Program-made: the position numbers and the translations under genes
Assembly: GCF_014636475.1 (NCBI RefSeq)
Contig: NZ_BMEL01000002.1
Location: 186,001-250,000 of the forward strand
Length of the DNA stretch: 64,000 nucleotides
From: Halobacillus andaensis
Lineage (GTDB): Bacteria > Bacillota > Bacilli > Bacillales > Halobacillaceae
Direction: 5' to 3'
The notes under the pieces: model-generated
The model's input: only the letters and a program-made list of their open reading frames with translations
What the model was told of the DNA's origin: nothing
Database searches by the model: none
Shown: positions 26,580-35,899 of the stretch, piece by piece
Position numbering within the stretch: position 1 is the stretch's first letter
How the letters are laid out: each line of letters begins with the position of its first letter

Positions 26580-26603
26580 ATGAGTGTGACTGTTCTTAAC
26601 TAA
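26580..26603 (+). CDS. Leader peptide MSVTVLN
   Basis: A seven-codon ORF (Met-Ser-Val-Thr-Val-Leu-Asn, TAA) with AAAGGAGA 7 bases upstream. Its last three codons plus stop (GTTCTTAACTA, 26592-26602) pair perfectly with TAGTTAAGAAC at 26681-26691. A ribosome stalled here would mask the left arm and remodel the downstream hairpins. Short stall-sensing peptides of this kind precede erm, cat, msr and ABC-F resistance genes. I do not recognise this exact peptide. Confidence 0.75.
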   Translation: MSVTVLN

Positions 26604-26713
26604 TACGTAATCGTATAATCCTTGCTCGTTCAAAAAACGCCTGATCGTCAGGTGCTCTTTGTGTTGAACGAAAGCAAGGGTAGTTAAGAACAGGCATACC
26701 CGAAGATAGAAGG

Positions 26714-26747
26714 GAGAACTATGACGCGCCTGTCGTAGTTCCTTTTT
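26714..26747 (+). terminator. Attenuator terminator 1
   Basis: GAACTATGAC and GTCGTAGTTC arms followed by CTTTTT. GCCTGT inside it (26728-26733) can pair with ACAGGC (26690-26695) next to the right arm of the leader repeat, giving a plausible antiterminator. Confidence 0.8.
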
Positions 26748-26781
26748 ATATCTGGAAACTGCAGAATGGTTGGTTGATCAG

Positions 26782-26822
26782 CCACAGCAGGGAGGAGTGT
26801 ATCCGCCTGCTGTGGTTTTTTT
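26782..26822 (+). terminator. Attenuator terminator 2
   Basis: Perfect 10-bp stem CCACAGCAGG/CCTGCTGTGG with seven T residues, 35 bases before the TTG start of the MutS2-like gene. It would block the gene unless an alternative structure forms. Confidence 0.9.
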
Positions 26823-26857
26823 GTATGAAAAAATTTAAAAATGAAGGAGATTTCACA

Positions 26858-28777
26858 TTGAATAAACAAGCGATTCACAAATTAGGGTTTGATCAAATTG
26901 TGAAAGAGATCAGCTCTTATGCGTTAACGAATAAAGGAAAACAAACGATTCAGGCATTGGAACCAATGACGGAGCGCCGGCGGATCGAGCGGTCGTTTCA
27001 GGAAATTAAAGAAGCGGTTGCGATTCTTAACATTAACTCAAGTGTACCGATCTATTCGCTTGATTCCGTTACTCGATCTTTAGAGGAAGGGGAAAAAGGG
27101 AGGTACATTCGTGTGGAAGCCCTCAGCCGAATGATCGACTTCCTCGATCACTGCCGTAAGCTGAAAAGATTTATGGATGATAAAGGATATGCGGCACCGA
27201 CCATTTCCGTTTACGTCGATTCCATGGAGGATCTAACAGAGCTTGAAGAAGAACTGCGCCGCTGTTTAAAAAATGGCCAAATTGATGATTATGCATCAAA
27301 AGCGCTGCTTAAGCTTCGCAGAGACTTGCAGCAGGAGCAGACGAAGCTGAGAAACCGGGCGCAGGAGCTTTTGAAAAAACGATCCTCGGTCCTGCAGGAG
27401 CAGATGATCGTTGAGAAAAATGGAAGGCTCACCCTTCCGGTCAAAAGAGAACACCGCCAAAAGGTAAAAGGTTCTGTCATGGATCAGTCCTCCTCAGGTG
27501 CCACGCTTTTTATCGAGCCAGCGGAGCTTGCGGATCGGCAGGCAGCCATTGAGCAGCTGAAGCTGTCAGAGCAGCACGAAGTCGAGCAGATCATGTACTA
27601 TTTAACAGGCCTCGTCCTGGAACATAAGCCGGCGATACAACTTGCGGTTGACGTCATGCATCAGTATGATGTGATTTTTGCAAAAGGGAAATATGCCATG
27701 GAGATCGACGCCCGCCCTCCTCATTTAAATGAAGAAAACTTTATATCGCTCATCGATGCGCGTCATCCGCAGCTCGGTAAAGAAGCAGTTCCTTTGACGA
27801 TTACCATGAAGGAAGAGGATCAGGCTTTAATGATCACAGGACCGAATACGGGCGGAAAAACCGTCACGCTAAAAACGACTGGATTGCTCACGATGATGGC
27901 GCAGGCTGGTTTATGGATACCGGCAAGTGGGGAATCGAACGTGATGATTTATGACGAAATCTTTTGCGATATTGGCGACGGTCAAAGCATTGAAGCCAAC
28001 TTAAGTACGTTCAGCTCCAGGCTCGTCAATATTATTGAGATTTTGCGGAAGGCAGGGCCGCACACACTGGCTTTAATCGATGAGATTGGCTCAGGAACGG
28101 AGCCGAATGAAGGAATGGGTCTGGCACAGGCGATTTTAGAGAAGCTTGTCGAGAAAAAAGCGAAGCTGATGGTGACGACGCATTTTACCGAAATGAAAGA
28201 GCTTGCGAACAAACGCAATGATTTTATCAATGGATCGATGTCGTTTGATTTAGAAACGCTTCAGCCGACGTATCGACTCGTCATTGGGGAAGCAGGAGAG
28301 AGTCAGGCTTTTCAAATCGCATTAAAGCTGGGGCTTCATCCATCGATTATTGAGAGGGCTCATGAAGTCACCTATCAGCAAAAGGAAAGCTATCAAGTGG
28401 ATGAAGCCCTTTTGAAAAGCAATGAAATGAAGCAGCAAATCATCGTGAACCGTTACGTGAAAAAGAAACCAGCTGCACCTAAAGAGAGCGCTGTGACTCA
28501 TTTTAACATGGGGGACAACGTGAAAGTGAAAGCGACAGGAGAAACGGCCATTGTATACAAAGGGCCGGACGAAAATGGCGATTATATCGTTCAGCAAAAA
28601 GGAGAAAAGCTGAAGATCAACCATAAACGTTTGGAGCTCTATATCCGTGCAGAAGAGCTGTACCCGGCGGATTACGATTTTGATATTATTTTTAAATCAA
28701 AGGAATATCGTAAAGTGACAAAGCAGCTCGATCGTAAGCATATCGAAGGGCTGACCATTGAAGAGGAAGAAATTTAA
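26858..28777 (+). CDS. MutS2-like ATPase lacking the Smr domain
   Basis: A 639-residue MutS-superfamily protein. It starts like MutS2 (HKLGFDQIVKEISSYALTNKGK), has the core and clamp helices (about 60-290), then the ATPase: Walker A GPNTGGKT at 328-335, Walker B LALIDEIGSGTEP near 404 and the VTTHFTEMKELA loop. A KOW-like segment follows (about 547-596). The C-terminal Smr domain of true MutS2 (about 780 residues) is absent and replaced by a short acidic tail. B. subtilis MutS2 (RqcU) splits collided ribosomes. TTG at 26858 has AAGGAGA upstream; an in-frame ATG at 26825 has none. An antibiotic-type attenuator controls it, so a ribosome-rescue or resistance role is inferred. Confidence 0.9.
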   Translation: MNKQAIHKLGFDQIVKEISSYALTNKGKQTIQALEPMTERRRIERSFQEIKEAVAILNINSSVPIYSLDSVTRSLEEGEKGRYIRVEALSRMIDFLDHCRKLKRFMDDKGYAAPTISVYVDSMEDLTELEEELRRCLKNGQIDDYASKALLKLRRDLQQEQTKLRNRAQELLKKRSSVLQEQMIVEKNGRLTLPVKREHRQKVKGSVMDQSSSGATLFIEPAELADRQAAIEQLKLSEQHEVEQIMYYLTGLVLEHKPAIQLAVDVMHQYDVIFAKGKYAMEIDARPPHLNEENFISLIDARHPQLGKEAVPLTITMKEEDQALMITGPNTGGKTVTLKTTGLLTMMAQAGLWIPASGESNVMIYDEIFCDIGDGQSIEANLSTFSSRLVNIIEILRKAGPHTLALIDEIGSGTEPNEGMGLAQAILEKLVEKKAKLMVTTHFTEMKELANKRNDFINGSMSFDLETLQPTYRLVIGEAGESQAFQIALKLGLHPSIIERAHEVTYQQKESYQVDEALLKSNEMKQQIIVNRYVKKKPAAPKESAVTHFNMGDNVKVKATGETAIVYKGPDENGDYIVQQKGEKLKINHKRLELYIRAEELYPADYDFDIIFKSKEYRKVTKQLDRKHIEGLTIEEEEI

Positions 28778-28790
28778 TCGTTATACGAGG

Positions 28791-28821
28791 ACCCGTTTTC
28801 GATAAGAAAGCGGGTTTTTTG
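28791..28821 (+). terminator. Intrinsic terminator
   Basis: CCCGTTTTC/GAAAGCGGG hairpin with one G-T pair and a T tract, just after the MutS2-like gene. Confidence 0.88.
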
Positions 28822-28895
28822 TTCATTCGCTTGGAGAGTGAAAAGGGTTGGCGGAAACAGCACGTTAAAACGTGTAGTTTTGTTCTCAAAAAGGA

Positions 28896-28924
28896 TTGCT
28901 TTTTTAAAAGGAAAGGCTTACAAT
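28896..28924 (+). promoter_or_regulatory. lutP promoter
   Basis: TTGCTT, 17-base spacer, TACAAT. The same arrangement, with the operator 14 bases further down, is found before lutR. Confidence 0.65.
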
Positions 28925-28938
28925 AAAAGTATAATATC

Positions 28939-28955
28939 AGGTCATCAGATGACCT
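28939..28955 (+). promoter_or_regulatory. LutR operator at lutP
   Basis: Perfect palindrome AGGTCATCAGATGACCT just downstream of the -10. It differs only at the central base from the site before lutR. A degenerate half copy (GGTAATCAGATGC) follows at 28967. Confidence 0.85.
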
Positions 28956-28993
28956 TACTTCTAAAAGGTAATCAGATGCTAGGAGGATTCCAT

Positions 28994-30580
28994 ATGCTGT
29001 TGCTGGTAGCGTTTAGTGCAATTATTACTCCTTTTGTTTTTCTCGTTCTTCTTCGAATGTCGGCTAAGAAGGGGATGTTCTTTAGTGCACTCATTGTGCT
29101 CGCCTTAGCATTTACGGTATGGGGAATGGACGCTAGAGTGATCGCTGCTTCTGTTCTTGAAGGTGCTCATAAGACGCTGACGATCTTGCTCATTTTGTTC
29201 GGGGCGATTGTTTTATTAAATACACTTCGACGGACAGGTGCAGTAGACCGGATTAATCAGGGATTTCGCAGCATCTCTACGGATATGCGCGTTCAAGTCA
29301 TTATTGTAGCCTTTTTGTTCGGGTCGTTAATTGAAGGAGCTTCAGGATTTGGTACACCTGCTGCGGTTACGGGCCCTTTAATGGTTGCCCTCGGATTTAC
29401 TCCGATGGCGGCAGCTGCTCTTGCTTTAATAGCGGACAGTTCAGCGGTGTCTTATGGAGCAGTCGGGACACCCATTCAAGTGGGGTTAAGCAATTTACCT
29501 GATGCTGGAATTCCATTATACCAAGAGATTGGTGCTCAAGTAGCGTTTATCGATTTATTTGCTGGTACGTTTATTCCATTTGTCTTAGTTATCGTCTTAA
29601 CGCTGTTTTTTGGAAAAAGAAAAGGATTTAAGGATGCATTCGGATTGTTTCCGTGGGCCTTTTTGGTCGGTATTTCCTACACCTCTTCGGCGTGGCTTTA
29701 TGCAACGTTGTTCGGACACGAATTTGTAGCTATTTTAGCTTCACTGACCGCTCTGGTTGTAGCAACTACTACAGCGAGCAAAGGATTCCTTATCCCGAAA
29801 AGCAATTGGCAGGACGCACTTGCAGACGATGCAGAAGAAGTAAACGAGCAGTCTTCAATGTCTTTAGTTACCGCGTGGTCTCCTTATTTGATTATTGTTG
29901 TTTTACTGTTAGTCACACGAATTATTCCTGTTGTCAAAGACGCTGCTATGACATGGGTCGATCTGACGTGGACGAATATTCTTGGCGTTGAAGGGATTAC
30001 TTCAGATTGGGAAGTCCTCTATTCTCCAGGAACGGTACTGGTGGCAGCGGCGCTGCTTGCTATCGTGATCCAACGAGCATCTTTCCGTCATTTTATGGAA
30101 GCGTCTAAAGAGTCGGTGCAATCGATGAAAGATGCAGCGCTTGCGCTCATTGCTACGCTGGCTCTTGTTCAAGTATTCACAAACTCAGGGCTCAATGCTC
30201 AGGATTTAGTCAGTATGCCGGAATATATTGCGCAAACGCTGGCAGGAAGTTTTGGTCCGATGTGGATCTTTGTCGCTCCTTTTCTTGGCGAGCTTGGCTC
30301 TTTTATTACAGGTAGTGCGACTGTTTCACAATTAACGTTTTCTCCGATCCAATATAATATCGCACAAGAGACAGGACTTGACACCAATACGGTTCTCTCT
30401 CTTCAGGTGATCGGTGCTTCGGCAGGGAATATGATTTGTGTGCATAACGTCGTAGCCGCGGGTACTGTGGTTGGTCTTTCTGGAAAAGAAGGCGATATTA
30501 TTCGAAAAACGCTAGGTCCAGCTCTCCTATATGGTGCTGCAGCCGGGATTATAGCGTGGATAGTAAGCTTATTCATGTAA
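28994..30580 (+). CDS. lutP: L-lactate permease
   Basis: A 528-residue LctP-family symporter with 13 or so membrane helices. The family core [26 protein letters not shown] is at about 115-140, and [16 protein letters not shown] near the end. It imports L-lactate with protons. ATG at 28994 has AGGAGG 7 bases upstream; the longer reading frame before it runs through the operator and promoter. It shares the LutR operator with lutR-lutABC. Confidence 0.93.
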   Translation: MLLLVAFSAIITPFVFLVLLRMSAKKGMFFSALIVLALAFTVWGMDARVIAASVLEGAHKTLTILLILFGAIVLLNTLRRTGAVDRINQGFRSISTDMRVQVIIVAFLFGSLIEGASGFGTPAAVTGPLMVALGFTPMAAAALALIADSSAVSYGAVGTPIQVGLSNLPDAGIPLYQEIGAQVAFIDLFAGTFIPFVLVIVLTLFFGKRKGFKDAFGLFPWAFLVGISYTSSAWLYATLFGHEFVAILASLTALVVATTTASKGFLIPKSNWQDALADDAEEVNEQSSMSLVTAWSPYLIIVVLLLVTRIIPVVKDAAMTWVDLTWTNILGVEGITSDWEVLYSPGTVLVAAALLAIVIQRASFRHFMEASKESVQSMKDAALALIATLALVQVFTNSGLNAQDLVSMPEYIAQTLAGSFGPMWIFVAPFLGELGSFITGSATVSQLTFSPIQYNIAQETGLDTNTVLSLQVIGASAGNMICVHNVVAAGTVVGLSGKEGDIIRKTLGPALLYGAAAGIIAWIVSLFM

Positions 30581-30658
30581 TTTGTTGAGCAGATCGATTG
30601 AAGAGGTGATCTGCTCTGTTTCCGTTTCGACCACAAAAAAAGCCGCAGCAATCCCTCC

Positions 30659-30687
30659 TTGTTTTTTCCAATAAAAAAGCCTACAAT
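30659..30687 (+). promoter_or_regulatory. lutR-lutABC promoter
   Basis: TTGTTT, 17-base spacer, TACAAT, closely matching the lutP promoter. Confidence 0.65.
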
Positions 30688-30697
30688 AAAATAAAGC

Positions 30698-30714
30698 AGG
30701 TCATCTGATGACCT
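30698..30714 (+). promoter_or_regulatory. LutR operator at lutR
   Basis: Perfect palindrome AGGTCATCTGATGACCT over the likely transcription start, so LutR probably represses its own operon. Confidence 0.85.
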
Positions 30715-30746
30715 AATCACAATTAAACGTAAGAGAGGTCATAGCC

Positions 30747-31454
30747 GTGGAATATAAACCCGTTCGTTCGAAAAAGATTTATGAGCAAGTCGCTGATGCA
30801 CTGCTCGAGTCACTAAAAAAAGGAGAGTTGAGGCCAGGAGACAAGCTCGACAGCGTCGAACATTTAGCAAAAAACTTTAATGTAGGGCGCTCGGCCATCC
30901 GTGAAGCGTTAAGTGCCTTAAGGGCGATGGGCATTCTGGAGATGCGCCAGGGGGAAGGAACGTATGTCAAAGCGTTTGATGCATCCAGGTTTTCACTGCC
31001 CGTCTCTGTTGCGTTTTTAATGAGGCGTGAGGATTTAAAGGATTTACTTGAAGTGCGCCACGTTCTTGAAGTGGGAGCGGCCGGTTCAGCTGCGCTTCAC
31101 TACACAGAAGAAGATTTAAAGCCGATGGAGGACGCATTGCTTGCGATGGAAGAAGCCAAAGGAAATGGCGAACTCGGAGAGCAGGCTGATCTTGATTTTC
31201 ATGTAGCCCTCGTTCAGGCTACGCATAATCAAATGTTCATTCATCTTATGAAAAGCGTGGCGGATATTATGGTGCAGGCGATGCGGGAAACGCGAAAGCT
31301 GCTTCATACAGAAGAAGGGACGGAGCGCCTGCTTGAAGAGCATCGGCAAATCTTTGCAGCGGTGGCTGCGCGTGATGAACAGGGCGCGAAAGACGCGATG
31401 TATAAGCACTTAAGCAATGTCGAAGCTTCACTAGAAAATTATATAACAATCTAA
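30747..31454 (+). CDS. lutR: GntR/FadR-family repressor LutR
   Basis: A 235-residue regulator with an N-terminal winged helix (about 8-75; LRPGDKLDSVEHLAKNFNVGRSAIREALSALRAMGILEMRQGEG) and a C-terminal all-helical FCD domain (about 90-225) whose His/Asp residues usually bind a metal and the effector. It starts at GTG after AGAGAGG. Between lutP and lutABC, with matching operators at both promoters, it fits the B. subtilis LutR repressor relieved by L-lactate. Confidence 0.92.
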   Translation: MEYKPVRSKKIYEQVADALLESLKKGELRPGDKLDSVEHLAKNFNVGRSAIREALSALRAMGILEMRQGEGTYVKAFDASRFSLPVSVAFLMRREDLKDLLEVRHVLEVGAAGSAALHYTEEDLKPMEDALLAMEEAKGNGELGEQADLDFHVALVQATHNQMFIHLMKSVADIMVQAMRETRKLLHTEEGTERLLEEHRQIFAAVAARDEQGAKDAMYKHLSNVEASLENYITI

Positions 31455-31474
31455 CTTAGGAAAGGGAGAAGACG

Positions 31475-32194
31475 ATGATGAGAGTTTCTTTGTTCATAAC
31501 GTGTTTATGTGACACGCTGACACCGGATGTCGGTAAGGATACGGTGCAGCTGCTGGAGCGTTTTGGGTGCGAGGTTGATTTTCCAGAAGGGCAGACGTGC
31601 TGCGGTCAGCCGGCGTACAACAGCGGTTACGTAAAGGAATCAAAGCAGGCGATGAAGCAGATGATTCAAGCATTTGAAGATAGTGAGTATGTCGTTGGCC
31701 CGTCGGGATCGTGTGTTCATATGCTGAAAGAATATCCGAAGGTGCTGAGTGAGGAGCCAGAATGGAAAAGGCGCGCCGAAGCCCTTGTCGACAAAACGTA
31801 TGAACTGACCCAGTTTCTCGTTGAGGTGCTTGAGGTGAAAGACGTTGGGTCTACGTTTCAAGGGAAAGCGACGTACCACCCTTCCTGCCATATGACCCGC
31901 TTGCTCGGGGTAAAAGATGCACCGCGCATTTTACTGGAAAACGTGAAGGGGCTCGAAATCATCGATCTTCCGTTAAAAGAAGACTGCTGTGGATTTGGCG
32001 GAACGTTTGCCGTGAAAAATGCAGCTGTTTCTGAGCAGATGGTCCATGAAAAAGCAGAACATATCAGTGAAACGAAAGCAGATTACTTAATTGGCGGGGA
32101 CATGGGGTGTCTCATGAATATGGGCGGACGTTTAAGGCGGAATGATCAGGACGTTAAAGTGCTGCATATTGCGCAAGTGCTGAACAGTCAATAA
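31475..32194 (+). CDS. lutA: L-lactate utilisation protein LutA
   Basis: A 239-residue subunit with two CCG domains: [12 protein letters not shown] near the start and [13 protein letters not shown] near 172, plus [11 protein letters not shown]. The cysteines bind an iron-sulfur cluster. With LutB and LutC it oxidises L-lactate to pyruvate in the cytoplasm. 15-base gap to lutB. Confidence 0.95.
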   Translation: MMRVSLFITCLCDTLTPDVGKDTVQLLERFGCEVDFPEGQTCCGQPAYNSGYVKESKQAMKQMIQAFEDSEYVVGPSGSCVHMLKEYPKVLSEEPEWKRRAEALVDKTYELTQFLVEVLEVKDVGSTFQGKATYHPSCHMTRLLGVKDAPRILLENVKGLEIIDLPLKEDCCGFGGTFAVKNAAVSEQMVHEKAEHISETKADYLIGGDMGCLMNMGGRLRRNDQDVKVLHIAQVLNSQ

Positions 32195-32209
32195 GAAAGG
32201 AGCGGAAAA

Positions 32210-33637
32210 ATGAGCATAAAAATTGGTAAGAAGACGTACGCGGAACGGATTCAGGACGGCATCGACAATGCATTTATGAGGCAGGCGGTTTCTTCAGCGC
32301 AGGGGCGATTCAGATCAGGCCGTCTGAAAGCAGCGGAAGATCTTGGCGACTGGGAAGAGTGGCGGACGCTGGGAGAAGAAATCCGCCATCATACGATGGA
32401 AAATCTCGATTACTACCTCTATCAGCTCAGTGAACAAGTAGAAAAGCGCGGCGGCACGGTGTTTTTTGCCAAAACGGCAGAGGAAGCGAATCAATACGTT
32501 CAGAAAATTGCTCGTGAAAAAGAAGCAAAGAAAGTCGTGAAATCAAAGTCCATGGTGACTGAAGAAATCGGCTTAAATGAAGCACTGGAAGAGAGCGGGT
32601 GTGAGGTCGTCGAATCCGATTTAGGAGAGTGGATTCTCCAATTAGACGAAGATCCGCCTTCACACATCGTCACCCCCGCCCTGCACAAAAATAAAGAACA
32701 AATCCGCGAAACGTTTGCGGAGAAAAAAGGCTATACAGGGTCGGATCAGCCGGAAGAGCTCGCCGCGTTTGCGCGTGAGCAACTGCGACAGGACTTTCTG
32801 TCTGCGGACATTGGTGTTACCGGCTGTAACTTTGCCGTGGCCGAGTCTGGGGCGGTGACACTCGTCACAAACGAAGGCAATGCACGTATGGTCACATCGC
32901 TTCCCGATACGCAAATTTCCGTCATGGGGATGGAGCGAATTGTGCCGACGTGGGAGGACCTCGAAGTCGTCGTTAGTCTTTTAACCCGAGCAGCTGTCGG
33001 CCAAAAGCTGACCAGTTATATTACGGCTCTGACAGGGACGAAGCTGGAAGGAGAAGTCGATGGTCCAGAAGAGTTCCACCTCGTCATCGTTGATAACGGC
33101 CGTTCGAAAATTCTCGGCACTGAGTTTCAATCGGCCCTGCACTGCATTCGCTGTGCTGCCTGCATTAATGCGTGTCCCGTTTATCGTCACGTCGGCGGTC
33201 ACTCATACGGCTCCATTTATCCTGGACCGATTGGTGCCGTCCTCACTCCACTGCTCGATGGGTATGAAGATCATAAAGATTTACCGTATGCTTCTACTTT
33301 GTGTGCCGCCTGTACAGAAGCCTGTCCTGTAAAAATTCCGCTCCACGAGCATTTAATCCGCCACCGTGAGATCATTGTGGAGCGGGAACAGATGGGATCA
33401 AAAGCCGAAGCTGTCATGATGAAAGGCTATGCGAAATGGGCCTCCACTTCAGCTGCTTACAAGCTGAGTACGAAGATGGCGCACACGGCCTTAAAGCCGT
33501 GGACGGAGGATGACTACATTTCAAACGGGCCAGGACCGCTCAAAGGATGGACAGCGTCCCGAGACTTCCCTGCTCCCGCTCGGCAAAGCTTCCGCAACTG
33601 GTACAAACAACGGGAGAAGAGGAGGAATGACGGATGA
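32210..33637 (+). CDS. lutB: L-lactate utilisation iron-sulfur protein LutB
   Basis: A 475-residue protein. The N-terminal LUD domain (about 60-290) is followed by a two-[4Fe-4S] ferredoxin module, [19 protein letters not shown] and [18 protein letters not shown] (about 310-385). It carries electrons in the lactate oxidation complex. AAGGAG precedes the ATG. Its TGA overlaps the lutC ATG. Confidence 0.95.
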   Translation: MSIKIGKKTYAERIQDGIDNAFMRQAVSSAQGRFRSGRLKAAEDLGDWEEWRTLGEEIRHHTMENLDYYLYQLSEQVEKRGGTVFFAKTAEEANQYVQKIAREKEAKKVVKSKSMVTEEIGLNEALEESGCEVVESDLGEWILQLDEDPPSHIVTPALHKNKEQIRETFAEKKGYTGSDQPEELAAFAREQLRQDFLSADIGVTGCNFAVAESGAVTLVTNEGNARMVTSLPDTQISVMGMERIVPTWEDLEVVVSLLTRAAVGQKLTSYITALTGTKLEGEVDGPEEFHLVIVDNGRSKILGTEFQSALHCIRCAACINACPVYRHVGGHSYGSIYPGPIGAVLTPLLDGYEDHKDLPYASTLCAACTEACPVKIPLHEHLIRHREIIVEREQMGSKAEAVMMKGYAKWASTSAAYKLSTKMAHTALKPWTEDDYISNGPGPLKGWTASRDFPAPARQSFRNWYKQREKRRNDG

Positions 33638-34341
33638 CCATTCACCATCGTGAACATTTTTTAAATGAAATCGCTGAGCAGCTGGGGCGTCCGCGCCGGA
33701 CAGAGGTCGAACCGCCCGTTTACTCCGTGCAGCCGCAGGATCGAGTGCTTGCTGGAGCAAGGGCTGATGAACTCGTTGACGTTTTGGAAAAACAATGTGA
33801 AGTCATTCATACCAATCTGGAAAAAGCGACAGTTGAAACATTGCCCGAAGTCTTGCGGAAGGTACTGAACGCGTATGGCGTGCGCTCAGTCGTAGCAGCA
33901 GGCGGGCCGCGGAATCAGGTGAGCGGCATGGATGAGTTTTACGATCGGTTAAGCGGCGAAGGGTATGAGGTTCGTGTGTGGGATGAACAGGAAGGCCGAA
34001 GCAATGTTGAGTTTGCTGAACGCGCAGGCGCCGGCATTGTGTTTAGCGATCTTACGCTTGCCGAATCAGGGACCGTGGCGCTGTTTAACGATCGCTTTAA
34101 TGGCCGCTCGATCAGTCTGCTCCCTGAAACGTTTATCGCCATTGTACCTAAAAGCACGCTCGTGCCGCGCATGACGCAGGCAGGAAGGCTGATTCACGCT
34201 GAAGAAAGCAAAGGAAACCCCGTCTCCTCCTGTGTCAGCTTTGTAACAGGACCGAGCAACAGTGCTGATATCGAGATGAACTTGATTGTCGGCGTTCACG
34301 GTCCGGTCAAAGCGACGTATATCGTCGTTGATGATATGTAG
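33634..34341 (+). CDS. lutC: L-lactate utilisation protein LutC
   Basis: A 235-residue LUD-domain protein, typical region [33 protein letters not shown] and the end [17 protein letters not shown]. It completes the LutABC complex. ATGA overlap with lutB shows coupled translation, and a terminator follows. Confidence 0.94.
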   Translation: MTIHHREHFLNEIAEQLGRPRRTEVEPPVYSVQPQDRVLAGARADELVDVLEKQCEVIHTNLEKATVETLPEVLRKVLNAYGVRSVVAAGGPRNQVSGMDEFYDRLSGEGYEVRVWDEQEGRSNVEFAERAGAGIVFSDLTLAESGTVALFNDRFNGRSISLLPETFIAIVPKSTLVPRMTQAGRLIHAEESKGNPVSSCVSFVTGPSNSADIEMNLIVGVHGPVKATYIVVDDM

Positions 34342-34353
34342 AGTTTCGCTCAT

Positions 34354-34396
34354 AAAAAAGATCAGCCGACGCGCCTAATGCGAAGGCTGATTTTTT
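34354..34396. terminator. Bidirectional terminator
   Basis: ATCAGCC and GGCTGAT arms with T tract on plus and A tract before it, between lutC and the convergent LysM gene. Confidence 0.85.
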
Positions 34397-34465
34397 AGTA
34401 TAAACAAGGGTATGTTTGATCCGGCTGATCGTGTATCGTTTCCTCATTTGTTTTTGTTTTTTGTT

Positions 34466-35263
34466 TTAAAATCTTACACTTACTTTCACTAAATCCTGAA
34501 TACTTCCATCCTTCGCACTTCTCGTATACACCCACAGTTCCCCAGAAGAAGCTGTAGGGGTACGTTCAAAATTCATAGATTCAGAGAACGAACCATACGA
34601 GGGAGCGCCGGCAGAGGTCTGCACAGCTGTCTCTCGAATAATTGTCTGACCGCTGCTGTCTTTCATTTGGTAGAGAATGCTCCCTTCAAAAGCGCGAGCG
34701 TATCCACTCAACGTTTGCCCATCGCGTACCTTACTTCCGGGAAAGGGGCGGAGAACCAGCATATTTCGCGATGATGGATAGGGAATGATTAACTGATAGC
34801 CTGGAAAGATCACGTCGGGAGATAAGCCGGGTCGGTTTTGATTCGCTTGAAGGACGGCAGACAGAGAGAGGCCGAAACGCTGAGAAATGGCGTTCAGCGT
34901 GTCGCCTTGCTCGACTTCATAGATAAATACGGGAATACGGATCACTTGGCCGATGTAAATAAAGTCAGGGTGCTGGATTTCAGGGTTTAATCCTTGAATT
35001 AAATCGATACTCGTTGAATAATTTTGTGCGAGTTGATAGAGCGTATTTCCCTGGCTGATGATTTGATTGACTTGATTATGATGAAACACAGGAACGACGA
35101 GGACCTGACCTGGATAAATGAGACCGGGATCGGTGAAAGGCGGGTAGAGGGCATTAGCCGTCTCGATTAAAGGAATTTGACTCCCCAGCCTTGCCGCAAT
35201 GGAATACAATGTATCGCCAGGCTGAACCGTATAAATAAAAGAAGATCGATCAACAATTGCCAT
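34466..35263 (-). CDS. Triple-LysM protein with C-terminal Gmad2 domain
   Basis: A 265-residue protein. Three LysM repeats (about 8-55, 62-105 and 110-158: IYTVQPGDTLYSIA, QIISQGNTLYQLA, IYEVEQGDTLNAIS) bind peptidoglycan. Residues about 165-265 match Gmad2, an immunoglobulin-like domain found with spore germination proteins. No signal peptide is seen, which is usual for spore-coat LysM proteins made in the mother cell. ATG at 35263 has GGAGGAG upstream. A spore or cell-wall location is inferred. Confidence 0.85.
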   Translation of the reverse strand: MAIVDRSSFIYTVQPGDTLYSIAARLGSQIPLIETANALYPPFTDPGLIYPGQVLVVPVFHHNQVNQIISQGNTLYQLAQNYSTSIDLIQGLNPEIQHPDFIYIGQVIRIPVFIYEVEQGDTLNAISQRFGLSLSAVLQANQNRPGLSPDVIFPGYQLIIPYPSSRNMLVLRPFPGSKVRDGQTLSGYARAFEGSILYQMKDSSGQTIIRETAVQTSAGAPSYGSFSESMNFERTPTASSGELWVYTRSAKDGSIQDLVKVSVRF

Positions 35264-35352
35264 ATGCTTCACTCCTCCGTTTTCAGAGCTGTTTGCTTCA
35301 TCGTATTCGTTTACTAACAGAGGGGTGAGTAAAGAGTCCAATGCACCTCAAT

Positions 35353-35381
35353 AAAAAAGGCAGCCCTAAATGGGAGGCTGC
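35353..35381 (-). terminator. Hairpin, probable minus-strand terminator
   Basis: GCAGCC/GGCTGC arms followed by six T residues on the minus strand. It would stop transcripts entering from the remnant at the right. Confidence 0.6.
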
Positions 35382-35400
35382 GGAAAACTGAGGGTTGAAA

Positions 35401-35440
35401 AAAAGGGTCTGTATGGTTTTATGTCCATACAGACCCTTTT
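35401..35440. terminator. Long perfect hairpin
   Basis: Sixteen-base arms (AAAAGGGTCTGTATGG and its exact complement at 35425-35440) around an 8-base loop, with A and T runs at both ends. It can act as a terminator on either strand. Confidence 0.8.
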
Positions 35441-35627
35441 GTCTTTTAATTTTAACGGATTCTAAGATATCTATTTCCTTCATAAGTTTAACGATTCTTT
35501 TCGCATTAGCCTTGAAAACTGCTATCGCACCTTGAATGCGCATGCCTTCGAGCCCAGGAGTTGAAGTTCGATGTTTTGAAAGTAGCGTCTTACTTGTACA
35601 AAGAGAAATTATTCTTTTATAAAGCAA
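35440..35627 (-). pseudogene. Probable transposase C-terminal remnant
   Basis: About 60 residues are open: KHRTSTPGLEGMRIQGAIAV, then FKANAKRIVKLMKE. This resembles the end of IS1182-type DDE transposases, where a Gly-Leu-(E/D) motif is followed by helical AxxxNxKRIVK. Nothing upstream continues the gene, no start signal is present, and repeats surround it. I read it as the decayed end of an insertion sequence; the family call is tentative. Confidence 0.45.
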
Positions 35628-35689
35628 AGAAAATCACTCTTTTTAGATAGGACTTTGGTGATTCCCCAATGAACGATCGGTGGTCACGC

Positions 35690-35880
35690 CTGGTCGATTA
35701 AAACCGGCCACGTCCTGTGGCCAACATCGACACTAGCACGTCCGGTGGGTCGCGGGAACAGCACGATCCGAAGATCCACTTGGTGAAGTGGTCTTCTTGA
35801 CCAAGTTAGCTGAGGTCGTGCCCACGGCAAGCGATTCGTGGAATCAACAACAAACTGTGACAGCTCCTATTTCAGTGACC
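35690..35880 (+). repeat. Intergenic repeat B, copy 1
   Basis: It contains GCGGGAACAGCACGATCCGAAG, split as GCGGGAACAGCACGA and TCCGAAGA, then GTTAGCTGAGGTCGTGCCCA and CGGCAAGCGATTCGTG. The core recurs at 45020-45215 and 56275-56405. Similar GC-rich intergenic repeats with GAGGCTGAGGCCGTGCCCGC are common in Bacillaceae. No coding capacity. Confidence 0.65.
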
Positions 35881-35899
35881 TCCCAAATGGAGCAGCCTT

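Larger units (their letters stand above)
26495..26857 (+). promoter_or_regulatory. Complex attenuator leader of the MutS2-like gene
   Basis: The whole gap is regulatory. In order: promoter (26503-26532), 5' hairpin ATACCAT/ATGGTAT (26539-26561), leader peptide gene (26580-26603), a large inverted repeat whose left arm is the last leader codons (26592-26691), terminator 1 (26714-26747), an 11-base segment TGCAGAATGGT (26760-26770) exactly complementary to ACCATTCTGCA in the 5' hairpin (26541-26551), terminator 2 (26782-26822), then the ribosome site AAGGAGA of the large gene. This is the layout of ribosome-mediated transcription attenuation. Confidence 0.85.
35264..35899. other. Gene-free stretch with transposase remnant and repeats
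   Basis: It holds two hairpins (35353-35381 and 35401-35440), a decayed transposase end (35440-35627, minus) and a GC-rich intergenic repeat (35690-35880). No intact gene is visible. This looks like an old insertion site. Confidence 0.65.

Noticed and set aside
35298-35627. Intact 109-codon gene on the minus strand
   Set aside because: Only the middle resembles a transposase end; the rest runs through two strong hairpins. Reported as a remnant instead.
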